From NCBI GenBank assembly GCA_022496805.1, contig CM040088.1:28154452-28218451 (forward strand): DNA of 64,000 nucleotides, given 5' to 3'. This stretch comes from Pohlia nutans. Its lineage: Eukaryota; Streptophyta; Bryopsida; Bryales; Mniaceae. The notes under the pieces were generated by a model. The model was not told where the DNA came from, made no database searches, and saw only the letters and a list, made by a program, of their open reading frames with translations. Below are positions 34,400-47,565 of the stretch, in pieces; the first letter of the stretch is position 1; each line of letters starts with the position of its first letter. The position numbers were made by a program, and so were the translations under genes.

Positions 34400-37095
34400 G
34401 TGTGCGTTTTGCGACGTTATCAGAATGCAGTGGAGTTGTATGGAATCGATGATTGAAGTTTCCTTGTAATCCCCATGTTTTCAAATTCTAATGTTAGAAA
34501 AGTAGTAACTGGCAATATTTGTTTCATTCGGAGCTTCTATGTGTTGGGACTCTTTGAAATCAACGACGCTACCGTGCGAGCGTAGAATGGAGAACCCAAG
34601 AGCGGAGAGCGGGGATTTGGAGAGCGGAGAGCATAGAATCTTGCTTAATTAAAAAATGGGCTCTATTTTTGGGAAAAATATTTATAATTTTATATTTATT
34701 ACTATTTATAGTAAATTTTGGGGCATATGACCGCTGGACCTAAAACTGTAGTTTAGAGTTTAGGATGTAAAAAGTTTGTAGTCAAACTGGAAATTTCTTG
34801 GAAAGAAAGAAGAAAGGGAGATAATTTGATTGACATATAGGATTATTTTTTGATTCGAATAGAATAATGACATTGTTTAGGTTCACCCAAAGTGCATGAA
34901 CTTAAATAATAATCAGGTCCAATATTCTTTTCCTTTATTAGAATCCAATGTTCATTCTAACATGAGACTACCGTAGCTTACTAGCAGGTTCGGCACCTTG
35001 CTACCTAATAATTAATTAAAGTTGAAAAAGTAGGTTCAACACCTAACATTAGTATATTAATAATTTCGGCAGTTTTCTCCTTAATTTTTTTAAAACTCGG
35101 CTTGTTGTCAAGTCCAACTCTCTTTCATTGGTTGACAAGTAAGATTTGAGTAAATAGTCAAGAATGCTCTATTCTTTATACAAGTGGAGTAGACTAGTGG
35201 AGTTGTATCCAACAATGCATGTGGGATATGTAAACTTTGAGGTGAAGCACCTAGTTTGTCTTCAATTTTATAACACACATAGTTTTTGCATAAAGTCTTC
35301 AAATGACATAAAATTTGTTGGAGAAGAAATATTACTTGATTGCTAAAGTTTTCTTAGACCAACAAAATTCTAAAAAAGTTGATCTTCTATGCACAAATGA
35401 GCTTCAACAAACTGTTAGGAACACATTTTGATTTTTTGACCTTTACACGGCTACGCTATTTTGTCCATATCTTTTGCATAAGGACTTATTTTGATACAAA
35501 ACTTGTTGGAGGTGGAAGAAGACTTGATTTCTCAAGTTTTGTTAGTTAGACACAATTCTATAAAACTTCATCTTCTATGATCAATTGGACTCCAAAAATC
35601 TGTGTAGGACACATTTCAAAAGCTTCACCTAGAGTCTAGCTACTTCTTGACCCATATTCTTTGAGGACTAATGTAAATGCACTTGATTCAACAGCAGTAC
35701 CTTCTCTCCATTGAAATTCACAAATGCCTCGAAAATAAGTGAAAATCTAGTGGAAAGTGACAATTTTATACTTTTAGGCAATTTTGAACTATAATTTATA
35801 TTGCATTCGACAAAAGATGCCAATAATTTCCCAAAAATTTAAGCATCTACTTTTAGAATTATTTTCTGCCAAATTTGCAAGTAAACTATGGTAGCTTAAA
35901 GGAATAGAAGGGACACATTGTATCCATGAAATCTTCCTACTACCGGTAGCTGAATTGCCAAAAGGCCAACTAATCTTTTAGTTCTTTGATTGCATCTTCA
36001 GTTGCTGCTCCAGAGGAATACCACCACGCTCGAAGCTCTTCAAACATTAGATCCACTTCCGCCATAGATTTATGAAAGTTCCTGTTTTTCTACAGGAGAT
36101 CGGTAGTTGACTATCGAGCTATAAAAAAGGAAATCACATAAGGAAGAAAGAAAACAGAGACTATAGAAGTCTACTCGGTAGCAGATCTACAACTATCGAG
36201 CTCTATTCGGTAGTTAATTTAGGATCTAAATGAAATCCTATAGAAAAGAAAAACAATATTTAAGGAGATAGTTCTCTTGAAGAGTGAGTAGTAGTATACA
36301 CAATGGAATAGAAACTAGAGAAAGACCTTGCGAATCACACTTAGGTAAAATAATCACAATGACACTTCAATCGGGGAAAAAATATTGTTTGCCAAGAAGT
36401 TTGGCTCAATTGCTTTTATACATGTACAACCCGATCTGACTGGTAATTGTTAGATCCGTAAAATAGTCTTCCCAGATCTACTTTCTGAGGTTACTTGGAA
36501 AATTACTAAGCAGTAAAATACCTAGGTCGGCAGTACTATTGGAAGTTACTATTTTACCGTTAAAAATTTAGCATCTTTGTACTACCTTGAGAACTTGATG
36601 TGTTGGTTGCAGAAGCTTTTCAAAATGTGATTTTCTGTATGTTTGTGCATGCTAGTAGACCAATGAAACAAGCAAGTTCTCTCTCGGTCAACCATCACCA
36701 CGAATGGGTCTTCAGTTCCATAAACATTGCGTACTTTGTTAAAATTTGCTTGTGCACTGTTGCACATAAAGCCTTTGAAATTAGGGTGGAGAACACCATT
36801 TCAAGTCATCACCTTGTTGAGATACTTCCGAAAACTCATTTGAACATCCGTACTTTCCAACTGCATGTCACATACCGTAATTGTCATGATTTTGCAATAT
36901 GTGGAATCGTACATGTGACAGGCTAAGGTTGTCCAAGGCTTTACCCTCTTCACTTAGTTGAACATGACAAAGAAATTTTGTATGTTGCCTCCGGGTTGCA
37001 TTTTCTGAGCGAGCTCAACGCCACAACCCCGATCAATGACAAACATTTTGAACATGTACAATTTGTCTTGCGCTACTCAACAAAAGATGTTTTCA
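34400..37095. other. Anonymous region, no gene recognised
   Basis: Includes two diverged roughly 190-bp copies around 35286 and 35475 (TTTTGCATAAG, GACTTGATT, ATCTTCTATG). Short frames show no recognisable protein. Confidence 0.35.
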
Positions 37096-37099
37096 TAAA

Positions 37100-37811
37100 C
37101 ATCCTTGGACGTTCAATATACCCTTAGAAAGATGTTTTCAAGACCTTTCCGACGGTATATTACACGCCCCTAATGACATAATATTGAGTTCGCAAATTAA
37201 AAAAACAATCCAGCGACCCAAAGATTGAAAACAAACTAGCCATCCAAACACCCCCCAAAGGACAGAGTCAACACCAACTCTCCCCATATATGGTATAATA
37301 AACCATTGGAAAGGTGCTTTCAAGACCTTCCCAACACAATATTAAAAATCTCAAACTACAAAAAACATTGAGTCCGCCAATTCCAAACACAATCCTGCAA
37401 GCCGCTCATTGAAAAAACAAGTCATCCAGACACCCCTTAGGGGTGCGTTGCCGGCGACGCCTCCAATAGGGTGCGTAACATACCATCGGAAAGGTGCTCT
37501 CAAGGCCTATCCAATGGTATATTACACGCTCTAGACTGACTAATATTGTGTCCGCAAATTAAAAATAAAATCCTGCCAACCGCTGATTAAGAAAAAAAAC
37601 TAGTCACCCACACACCCCTTGGGGGGGGCGTCGCCGGCGACGCCCCCCCTAGGGTAAATAATATACCATTGGAAAGGTGCTCTCAAGACCTTTCCTATGG
37701 TATATTACACGTCCCAAACTGACCAAAATTGTGTCCGCAAATTGAAAATGAAATCCTGCCACCGTTGATTGAGAAAAAAAACTAATCACCCAGACACCCC
37801 TTGGGGACGCC

Positions 37812-37849
<38 letters not shown>

Positions 37850-37857
37850 GGGTGGCG
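37100..37857 (+). repeat. About 180-bp tandem array with GC palindrome
   Basis: Four units are marked by CAAGACCTTTCC at about 37141, 37323, 37503 and 37686 (spacing 180-183). Unit three carries the perfect palindrome GGCGTCGCCGGCGACGCC. Its neighbours carry partial forms (TTGCCGGCGACGCC). The last unit ends in a pure C run. Confidence 0.85.
37813..37857 (+). repeat. 45-nt homopolymer C run
   Basis: Forty-five consecutive C are followed by five G. In a genome this AT-rich it is exceptional. It replaces the GGCGTCGCC palindrome position of the tandem unit. Its length is probably unstable and may be imprecise in assembly. Confidence 0.8.
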
Positions 37858-37929
37858 TCGCCGAGCGCTACGGCATGACCACGCGCCACACCGTGGCGCT
37901 CAAATTTTGTTTTTTTTTGTTTAAAAAAA

Positions 37930-38165
37930 ATGTTCATAAATTGTCTATGAAAATCTCTGAGAAATTTGTTTAATAAAAATGTCTGACAGAAATGTCTGAG
38001 AGTATGTTTGAGAAAACTGTCTAAATAAATTGTTTGAGACAAATGTCTAAGATAATGTCTAAGAAAAATGTCTGAGAAAAATGTTTGAGAAAATGTCTAA
38101 GGAAATCCCTGAGAATTATGTCTTTGAAAAATTTCTAAGAGAAATGTCTGAGATATATGTCTTAT
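37930..38165 (+). repeat. Degenerate minisatellite (AAATGTCTGAGA)
   Basis: Variants of AAATGTCTGAGA, with TTTGAGA and TCTAAGA, repeat about 15 times with a 12-17 bp period. Confidence 0.7.
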
Positions 38166-38225
38166 GCAGTTTCCGTTGCGGAAAATATATGTCTGGTATA
38201 GGTTTCCGTTGCGAACAATGCAGCA

Positions 38226-41200
38226 TTGATGGTGGAGATTATTAATCTCAGTGATTTGGAGAGTGATGATTTTTTCTTCTGTACGTGCACTGATGTTCTG
38301 GAGGAGGTAGATAGTGTAGATGTCCATGCTCCGCTAGTGACCCTACTTCCCCTTCATTGTTTGTTCCCTCTTCATCTCCTCTGTGTTACCTCTTTCCCTT
38401 CAGTGTTTGTTCCCACCTCTCCTCCAGTGTCAGTTCGTTCCCATCTCTCCTCTCTAGTTTGTTTCCACCTCTCCCCCCGAGTCGCCCTGCAGCTGGCGAA
38501 GCGCAAAAAGTAGACCGTTGTGAATCGCAGAGAGCAGACGGTAACTGTGACAAGCGGGCCTAACGTAACGACAGAGGCAATGCAAGCGTAGGAGTCCCAG
38601 TTCCGGGAAGAGTGCCAGACGGAGAACGCGCCAGTAGTCGCACAGTCGAAGAAGCGAAGTAGGAAAGCACCGCTCCGTCACCCAAAGGCAGTTGGCGACG
38701 GCCAAGAAATCGATGTGGCTAAGTGCCAAACCGAGCTAGAAGAGTTCAAAACGCGCAGTGCACCTATGTACATATGGGGCCAGCACTTTACAAAGAAGGT
38801 GCACATCGACAGAATGCGGTTAGCACCAAAGGACATGAAATATAGGTCGTTCCACGAGGGCCTAGTAGAGACTTTATTGCAAGTGTTCTTGACGCAGTTG
38901 CATCCAAACAAACAGAGATTGACACTCATGCCAACCTCCAAGAAACAACCAACTTCATACAACAAGGTTAAGGACCAGAACTTCTACATAATCAATGGTC
39001 AATACTCGTGGACAGCGGCAAAAAGACTCATTGACAGTCCCCAAGTCTCTAAATCCCAAAAGGATGCATACAGTGATTTCGTCTATACATCGGACAAGAT
39101 GTTACTGTCAGAGCTGTCATGTCGCATGAATAACACAAATCAGTTCAGGTGGAATTCACCTGAATATCTACTGCACATTCAATACGCCAGGGACTTATGG
39201 TTGGAGTACGACAGACCAGACTTGACTAAGAGACTGGTGTTCAAGGTATGTGTGAGTGAATGTTGTCACGCAATGACGATGGTATCATATGTGTCCTTCA
39301 TTCTCAGTGCGTAAACGAGCTTTAATTTATAAAACATGGGGAACTGATTATCTGGGCAATTGTGCACTGGGGGGATGGATTGCAGGAGTTTCAAGCCAAA
39401 GCAGTAGAAACTCTAAACGCCATGGCCTTCAAAAACAACTACAAGTCTATCAAGGAATACCCTGGCGAGTTCCGCGTCATATGTGCTGACGATAATCTCT
39501 ACAAGGCTATAATGCAAGCCTTCCAGTGGTACGAGAGTGGAGATCTAGTGAACCCGGACACGGGGTCAAAGTGGAAGGATGACACAGAAGTATGGGTGCG
39601 GAAATACACCGTCGCCTATACATTCAAGTGCCTCCAAGGACTTGGTAACGGCAGTCTTGCTGAGCTAGTGAGTAAAATAACCGAAGGACTCACGGAGGAT
39701 GGAGAAGTCGAACCCGACATGACAACGTGCCCAAAGGTGTACTTAGGGCAGAATCGTCCTAAGAACAAGTACGTCTTGAGTCTCAAAGAATGGACGGACA
39801 GGAAGAAGGCCAAGAATGCGGTGGTGCGATTTCTGAATCGTCAATGCGCAGAGCGTATTTGGGTTGACGACGATCTCAACGTGAGCGAATGGAGGTTGTT
39901 CAAACAGCGGACGGGTTTAATTCAACGCTAATGGACGAGTTAATCTTCAGGGCATCAAAGCAGTTTTTGGCAAAGTTCATGAAGGTCACTGACAGGCCAA
40001 GACGGAAACAAGAGGACCCCCCGGAAGCATTCTTGGCGAAGCTCACTCGAGTTGTGAAGAAGAATCACGGACGACGATTAGACCTGCAATCAGTCTTTGC
40101 CGTTGTGAACACGAAGGGTGTTTTGTCGAAATGGGCAAAGACGCGTTTTGAGTACAAGGTGGGCACAAGTGAAGGCCTGGACTTGGATCCAGCAAACTGG
40201 ATTGCTATAAATGCCAAAACACTGTCGTATGCTGGTGGCGTTTTGGACTTCAGATCCTTGGATCCGTTTATTGTGCGAGAAGATTTCGACATGGACCCGA
40301 CGCTTGGGAGAAGTTATTTGGCTGTGTTGTAGCCATTTGTGGAGCCGCACAAGTACTTGATATGTCCATTGTACTGGCTAGTAATCGTGCACTCCAACAA
40401 GTAGAATGAAGGTCGAGCAGCCATGTCAGCACATCTGAAGGACCGGTCCGTAGTGGAGTCAAGATATGTTCCAGCAGCCCGAGAGAGTCACTTCTTCTCC
40501 CAAACCACATTGAAGAGGGGCAATGGTGTGACAATATACGTTTTCACGAAGCCCACGGCGAGACCCCTAAAGTGGAAGGAGCAAGTGCGAAGCGAGGAGC
40601 GCACGAAGAGAGTCGGACAGGTAAAGGAGTTTGGGTTGCTGGAGCACGAGCTCCGCACGGAAGTACCTGGACTTCTTTAAACAACTGCCGAGAAGGGGCA
40701 GCCCTATGATCGAGAATGTGTTTTGTATCACGACGGGGCGGAAGTGCCTTATTGCAGCGGTGGTAAGTGGTATTCATTGCGGCTTTGGATAGTATAAGTT
40801 GTTATGTGGACAGTCTTGTATTCGGAAGATGGATGTCTAACAGAAACGCATTGCACTGCAGATGAAAGAATTTTGACCTCTTGCGGTGGTTCTATCCATG
40901 AATCTGACACTGCTCGTGAATGTGTTTCAAAGGAAGTGGCAGTGGGCACTATCATAGTGGCAAGTGCTATCGAGGAAGCGGCGGCTGTGGAATAGAGTGG
41001 CAGTCCAGAACAATCGCCATGTCCAATGGAAGAATCCCCTGTACCGGTCGAAGAGCATGAAGAAGGTGTGGAGATGCAGACAGCAGTTGATGCAAACCCT
41101 CCCCGCGTTGAAGAAGAACCCATGGTTGATGCGAGTGTGTATGTGACACCGGATCGTCCACGGCTCCCAGCAATCCCTGCCCTTTTGAAGGTGAAAGAAG

Positions 41201-41855
41201 AGGTAGCACACAATATCCCTTCAAATATTGATAACCCTATTACCATTGACAGCGATGAGGAGGACCGCATGTGGAAGGAGGTAGTGCGGAATAATCCCTC
41301 CGATGATGAGTCCAATATCTCCTTGGGTCCTGAGGACGTGGTAGAGGGGGTTGAAAGGAGTGAAACAAAGGTGTCTAATAAGACTCAGATTAGGATTCAG
41401 CTACAGTCCATTGGCAAGAAGAAATTTTCGGTGAACAAGGCCAATGTACACAAGAGCAAGGACCTTGAAATGCAAAATCTATTGCTGCAACGTGAGTTGG
41501 AGAAGGAGAGGAAACTACGTGAGCAAGCGCACGAGACTCTTCGCAATGCTGGATTAGCGCAGATGCTCAGTAGTGGTCAGTGCTCCTCATCACCAACCGC
41601 TCCCGTTACCCGGCAGGCCACTACATCAATTGCATCTGCCCCAGAGTTGTCAGGGTCTGTGGCAGATGCACTTGCACCCCTTGAAGAGTGCATACCATCC
41701 ACTCAGGTATGTCAAAAATCCTAACATGATGCGCCCATGTCTTGCCAGCAAGAAGTTGACAATGGTATATTGGAGTATTCACTCATATGTTTGGGATGTG
41801 CACGGGAATCTGAATTAGTGGAGAGGCATGCAGCAATCACCAGCGATACTACTGT
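38226..41855 (+). pseudogene. Large broken multi-exon gene, possible ParB-like motif
   Basis: One frame runs from 38226 through TAG stops at 38511 and 38589 to a clear donor (AAG|GTATGT) at 39246. Its region 38940-39030 reads FYIINGQYSWTAAKRL, reminiscent of the ParB/sulfiredoxin-type GxxRxxAAK box though without the Arg. Exon 2 starts after TTCTCAG at 39308, has a TAA at 39323, then WAIVHWGDGLQEFQAKAV and onward, with a frameshift near 39890-39930. It continues with TAGs at 40330 and 40402 and a frameshift near 40650 to donor GTAAGT at 40763. A third part (about 40861-41706) has a TAG at 40993, an acidic linker (IDSDEEDRMW) and a coiled coil (LLLQRELEKERKLREQAHE). It is followed by exon 41746-41855 in phase. 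Not recognised; most likely a transposon or captured gene. Confidence 0.6.
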
Positions 41856-43586
41856 CAAGGTTAGTTTACCATAACAAAGTCCCATATACTATTATTTGTT
41901 GAACACACTCTTCTCAGTAGGAGTGTCACTAGTGTTGTTGGATTGAGTGACCGAATTAAAGGAAAGGGCGGGGTCTGTCTACAGGGGAAGTGAATAGGGC
42001 GCGTCCACATGAAGAACATACGGACATAGACCCCAGCAGTGTGAAGTCCTGTAGATTAAGCTCTATGTGAAATGAGTTGTAATTAGCATTTTGAAATTTT
42101 TGTACACATATGGTGCATTTTTCATGGACAATATTGTATGACAGACATGTAGCCAATAAATAGCGCTTAGTATCAAACAACAAACCAATGACTACGGCGA
42201 TATAGAAGTGATTTTGGGGAGCACAACAACGTCTAGTTCCGATTGTGATTGATAAAACACAAGACAATATGTTTTTATGACTGCATGTGCAAGGCTTACA
42301 CTTGTAGAGATTGTGTGGGACTCTACCATTAAGGGAATGGGGGGTAGGGGGTTGGGTCTGCCTTCACTTGCACATGTCTTTACTTTTGGTCCATGGATAA
42401 TAAGGGTATCAGTTCAGTATCATGTCCCCAGTCTCTTGACGTGCCAAAGTTGTCTTGTGGATATTATACATGAGCGTGTAATTCAAACATCAGAAGTTCA
42501 GAAACGGCATTGTCGGCGGAAGCTGAATAGGTACATTTCTGACACGGAGTCTTCATCATGATGGCAGCATGAAGAGACGTATTCAGCAAAGTCTGCATAT
42601 TTGATTCTTTGTCTGAGTGAAAGTCGAGGCTAGCACAAAGAATTATATCATTGGCAGAAGGTATGCATAGAACAGTACATTCGGCACTTCGTACATGAAT
42701 TATTGACGTACACGACGCAACTGAATAGATTATACTAAGCAAGTTATGCATCACTGTAGGAAAACAGTGACATACATGCACAGCAGAATCGTTCATAGTG
42801 TTCATATCTATGAACATGACCTATGGGGTGATATAGTCCGATACATATATTCATTTCCAACAACTTATATGCTTGGATCAGTCAGTTGCATACAGTGAAC
42901 GATGAATTGGTAAATGAGGTAGGAATGGTGTAGGTCATTCTCATGACAATACCCTGAGGATGTTGTATTTGGATACTCTGAGAATAAAGTGTACAAGTGA
43001 TTCCCGTGGCAGGATTCACTAAGAAGTTGCGTACCGGATGCGGCTATGTGCATTCACATGATTACCCAAACCTCATGATTTACTGCAATGTGGTGTATCT
43101 AATAGTCTAGTACGTAGAACATGATATTTCTGTAATTAGGAATTTCCACCACATTGAGACTCATGAAATCCACAAATGGTATGAATGTAGTGGGAAAATT
43201 TGCAATAGTTGTATATTGAATTGTACAGTCATTTTAAAGGCTCACAATACGCTTTCAAATTCACAATTAAAAAAATATCGCGTTATTTAGGCTATACATT
43301 CGAACTTATATCAGAAGAACTCTATGAATTTAAACCGATAGGTATGATTTCGAAAAACAAAAACAACGGCCGCTGTCCACAAGTTCTGATAATAGGTTCC
43401 TTTATGATGGAGCCTCAACATCACGGGATATTCATATGATAATATGCATAATTCGAGGGCCTTAGAAAAGCTCACAGGAAATTCCGTGGCCAGCCTGCTG
43501 GAAGTAATATGAAGTGTTCCAAGCAAATTCATGATAGCTCAACATGGATGTCACGCCATGTAGTATGGTGGAATTTACTTGGGGTA
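41856..43586. other. Downstream region, no gene recognised
   Basis: A possible last exon after CTTCTCAG at 41920 (SVTSVVGLSDRIKGKGG) is out of phase with the preceding exon and remains doubtful. Nothing else is recognised. Confidence 0.3.
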
Positions 43587-43989
43587 AGGTAGGATGTCGT
43601 AAGACCACCACCGTCCTCCCCCAATTATGACATGTAGAGCTATCTTTGGGCCACCACAATTGACACTCAAAACCACCAATTTCAATATTCCAGTAGACCA
43701 ATGGCATGCCAAGCACTGCAAAAAAATAGTTGGTCTGCTTGGTCACTATGTCAGTAGCTCATGAGTGGAATCTAGGAAGAACACAGTCTAAACTTAGGAA
43801 AAAGGTATGTGATGTATTGTTAGAGGTTACTTTCCACTTTGGAATTATGAATACAATTCAGAAACGCGAATTAGATGTTGCAATTGTCATGAAAACATAT
43901 TTTGTATGCGGTCAATTTTTTTTTCCCAATTAAGCACGACCAGAAATAGGCAACATTGATTCAGTTGGTGGTTTTTGGACATTCAACCA
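43587..43989 (-). mobile_element. MITE M2 (diverged copy of M1)
   Basis: The plus-strand left end AGGTAGGATGTCGTAAGACC and right end GGTTTTTGGACATTCAACCA are imperfect inverted repeats between TA dinucleotides. The first 160 bp match M1 in reverse (CAATGGCATGCCAAGCA). Length 403 bp against 399 for M1. Confidence 0.6.
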
Positions 43990-43991
43990 TA

Positions 43992-46359
43992 TACAAATTT
44001 GGTACTTCCTACGGTTTCAAGGATGGACATTACAGAATATGTCATTGTTATTTTGGTAGTGAACTTTGTACTGCATGGACAACGTAGTGCATACGATATG
44101 CGGCGGAAAAATGGAATGCTCTACTTCACGAGTATGTCATATGAGCATTGGACACCGGCATAGGACATGGTAAGGAAAATTTAAATTTTCTACTTCACGA
44201 GTATGTCATACGAGCGTTGGAAACATATGAGAATTAGTGGGTGCATGCCATGAAGTCATCAATTCCTTCATGCATAGAATCGTAACTCAATGAGCACTAC
44301 CAAATTTGAGTTACAATTCATTCAAACTGTTGGATAACAAACAATAGCAGGGAACAGTACATTGCAATCAGCTAAGTACAGAAGATTGCACCGTTAGGCT
44401 ACATTACCGCATCGACCACATTGTAGATATGTCAATATCAAAGATTACGCAACTATATAGTGCAGAAATGTCCATATCAATGTAGTGCCTGTATTGTTTG
44501 GCATATGGTAAATAAGTGGGCAAAAAAACATGTATGTGTACGCATATAATGTGACGGACATTGACTGCATGCATGATGAATGATATTGAACGAAATGCAC
44601 GCACTTCAGTAAAATGGATGAAATCTTTGAATTGCTGCCCATTACGGTTTGTTCAATACATGATGGGTTTAACATGTTGCAACAATAGTTAGTAAACAAT
44701 ATGAATTCTGAAATGACCTTGTAGAAAACTTCTAAATATCACGTCATTCGTGACAGAGAAGTGTTGCCCATTTTGCCCCAGCCAAAACAAACGTACTGCA
44801 TATGGTTGTAAAACCATGACTGCAACAAGAATTACAAATTACTAACAGGAAGTCACAGTTTAATAATATGCACAATCATGGGTATACTGTCATGAGTGTT
44901 CCAAGCTTTTTATATTTCCAAGATGCACTGCAAATAAAAAAAAGAACGGAATCGTATATTTAACCGTCGAAATTGTACCCCGTCAATACAAGTCCTGGTT
45001 CATTGGAAGAAGTCGTGCTATTTTCTTGAAATGCCTGTTCTAGTACTGCGGAACCAGCACATCTTTGTAAACATGTTGCGCCCAACTACAAGACAATTCA
45101 GAGGTTGTCTTAATCATTTAGAAATTCATATGCTAGACCCCTATAGTTTAGAATGTAACTACTAACCCTATCAATGTACGTAAAGCATGTTAGCACCATT
45201 GTCTTAGCGAACTTGACAGTTGACGTACCAAACATTTAACAACCCTACTGTAATTTCCACAGCATGTTTACAGAACTCTACGTTTTGGCCATGGTGGCAG
45301 TTGTGTTTATCAAGCAGTGTAGGAAAATGCAGATCTGGAATTGTCTTACTGCCCTGCAAAAGCACGGCCCATGTCATGTTCACACGTTCTGGAACGGTGT
45401 ATTGCAGCACAAACTTTGAAAGTAACAAATAAATTTTGTAAACATCAATCGCAAACGGTCAAAGCATACTAGTGTTGTACCGCAAGTTGGGACTAAACTT
45501 ATAGTTTCATTAGTCCACTCAACCATCTATTGTCTATTCATGACTTGATGTACGAAGTCAAGAACAACCAACTTTCCTGATGTTCATCATATAACATAAA
45601 GTTGCAAAATGAACTGATAGGTACATGAAGACACTGGTTCACAGCAACGTCCTTGAATCTCATATCTGATTATTGATGTAATAGTTGATGTGCAATATAA
45701 TGTGATTGTCAGTGGGTTCCAAGTTCTGCTGCAATGCTGGGGATTGTTACGCAATTTCAACAACAGTCACATTCCGAGTAACACTACATGCAAATGCAAA
45801 CGATGACTGATGACCATACATAAAAAATAATGAAGTACAGGAGCCACCGATGACCACGTCACTGAAACTGATTGATATATGAAGCAAGGATAGACAAACC
45901 CGTAGCGAAGAAAGTAGACGATAAAGACGTTACTTGGGAATACGGCTCAGTATGGCAGTAATCAAAATACATTCACAGTACATGCACTGAAAACTATGTA
46001 AGCCAAACACAAGGCCATTCATGAACTGCAAGTAAATCAAGATATTTCATTCCCCCGTTGACTTACAACAAATTCAACAATGATGGAACCTTTATGTACA
46101 ATGTGTGGTCTCCATGCTGAAATAATAGTTGTACACCAACGCATGTGTATACTTCTATTCATACAACGACAGTCACCAGTAGCACTTCGACAGTACGCCA
46201 TGCAATTGCACCCAAATATTTTTCATATCCAAGTGGAACAAAGTGAAAAGATGTGCATCGCTAAAAATAGGGGGATTGAAAGGAATTGTCATTCTGGGAT
46301 TATCTACAAGAACAGTACAGTCTGACGTCACACAATGGGAACAAAATCAACAAATCACA
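43992..46359. other. Anonymous region, no gene recognised
   Basis: A 35-bp segment CTTCACGAGTATGTCATA is repeated 70 bp apart (about 44125 and 44195). No coding frame is convincing. Confidence 0.35.
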
Positions 46360-46452
46360 TCAATTTCATTGTCTTTGGAGCCAAAAACTTGTAATTCATG
46401 CATCCAATTTTGTCCCAAGTATACGGAATAGTCCCAACTATATGAATATAGT
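46360..46452 (-). repeat. Dispersed repeat H copy 2
   Basis: Reverse-orientation match to 34296-34395 (GGAATAGTCCCAACTAT). It ends just before family A copy 5. Confidence 0.6.
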
Positions 46453-46484
46453 GTTAGTATTGAATCGGGACAATAAAGGGTTAT

Positions 46485-47019
46485 CCCCTAAAAGCCCGAG
46501 GGGTATTGGACAAAACATAGATGTGTTATAATATGTGCCTTCCATATGTTTGATGAAGTTTGGTTCAATAAACACAATGTAGAGTATCATCTCTACAAAT
46601 TATCCGTACAGTCAAACTTCCAAAAATAACTTTAGATCATTTTTTAATGAATTTAAAAGCATTAACCTTTGAAAATTTGTATAAATTATAATTTTCAATT
46701 TTAGAGTTCAAAATTTAGTATGATTGGTTAAAGTTGGGCTATCTATTGTAAACTTCAAAAAAGCAAAAGAAATGATGGAGGGATCATTATTACTTTCCCC
46801 AAATAGCAAATTTTATAACACTAAGACAATGTTGAGGTGATCTACTTTGAAAAATTCTCCCCGGTGGAGTTTAACTTGGATTGCCATAATTCGAATTGGG
46901 TTGGAAAGTAGACTTGATGTAGTATTTTTATTTTTTATTTTTATTTTCAATTATTTTTTTCTGGGCAGCCCGTTAGATTCGGGCAGCGACCAGAAAATGG
47001 TCGTTTGAGCGCTTAGGGG
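46485..47019 (-). mobile_element. TTAA MITE, family A copy 5
   Basis: The plus strand reads TTAT-CCCCTAAAAGCCCGAGG at the left and GCGCTTAGGGG-TTAA at the right. It aligns with A1 in reverse. The right TTAA is shared with A6. Confidence 0.8.
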
Positions 47020-47023
47020 TTAA

Positions 47024-47565
47024 CCCCTAAATGACAGAGGGGGTAAGGGCAAAACCTAAATGTGTTATAAAATGATGTTTTTACAACTTTGATGAAGTTT
47101 GGTCCAAAGGAGAAAATGAGAAGCACAATGTTTAGTAATTATCCGTACGGTCAAACTTTCAAAAAATGTTTTAGATACTCATTAAACAAATTTAGAAGCA
47201 TTTATCGTTGAATATTCACCCAAATTACAAATTTTATTTTTAGAATTTGAAATTTGGTATGATTGGTTGAAACTAGACATTCTATTCTAAAGTTCAAAAA
47301 AGCAAAAATTTAGAAAGAGGGAACATCATTACTTTCCCGAAATAGTAAGTTTTGTAACACTAAGACAATGTTGAGGTGTTTGTCTTTGAAAATTTCTCCC
47401 GGGTGGAGTTTAACTCGGATTGACATGATTTGAATTGGGTTGGAAGGTAGACTTGATTTCCTATTTGAAATTTTTTTTTTTTTTTCAAATTTTTTTTTTT
47501 TTCATTTCGGGCAGCCCGCTAAAAAAGGGCAGCGACCATAAAATGGTCGTTCGGTCACTTAGGGG
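47024..47565 (-). mobile_element. TTAA MITE, family A copy 6
   Basis: It lies between TTAA-CCCCTAAATGACAGAGG and GTCACTTAGGGG-TTAA. Same sub-family as A4 and A7 (GGGGGTAAGGGCAAAACCT). Confidence 0.8.

Noticed and set aside
37782..38042. Frame with a Gly run (minus strand)
   Set aside because: It arises from the 45-nt C run and the minisatellite.
40749..41315. 188-residue minus-strand Ser/Thr-rich frame
   Set aside because: It is antisense to the acidic-linker exon of the pseudogene, whose plus-strand frame has the splice and motif support.
42000..43560. Several 80-117 residue frames
   Set aside because: No start context, motif or similarity, and both strands are equally open.
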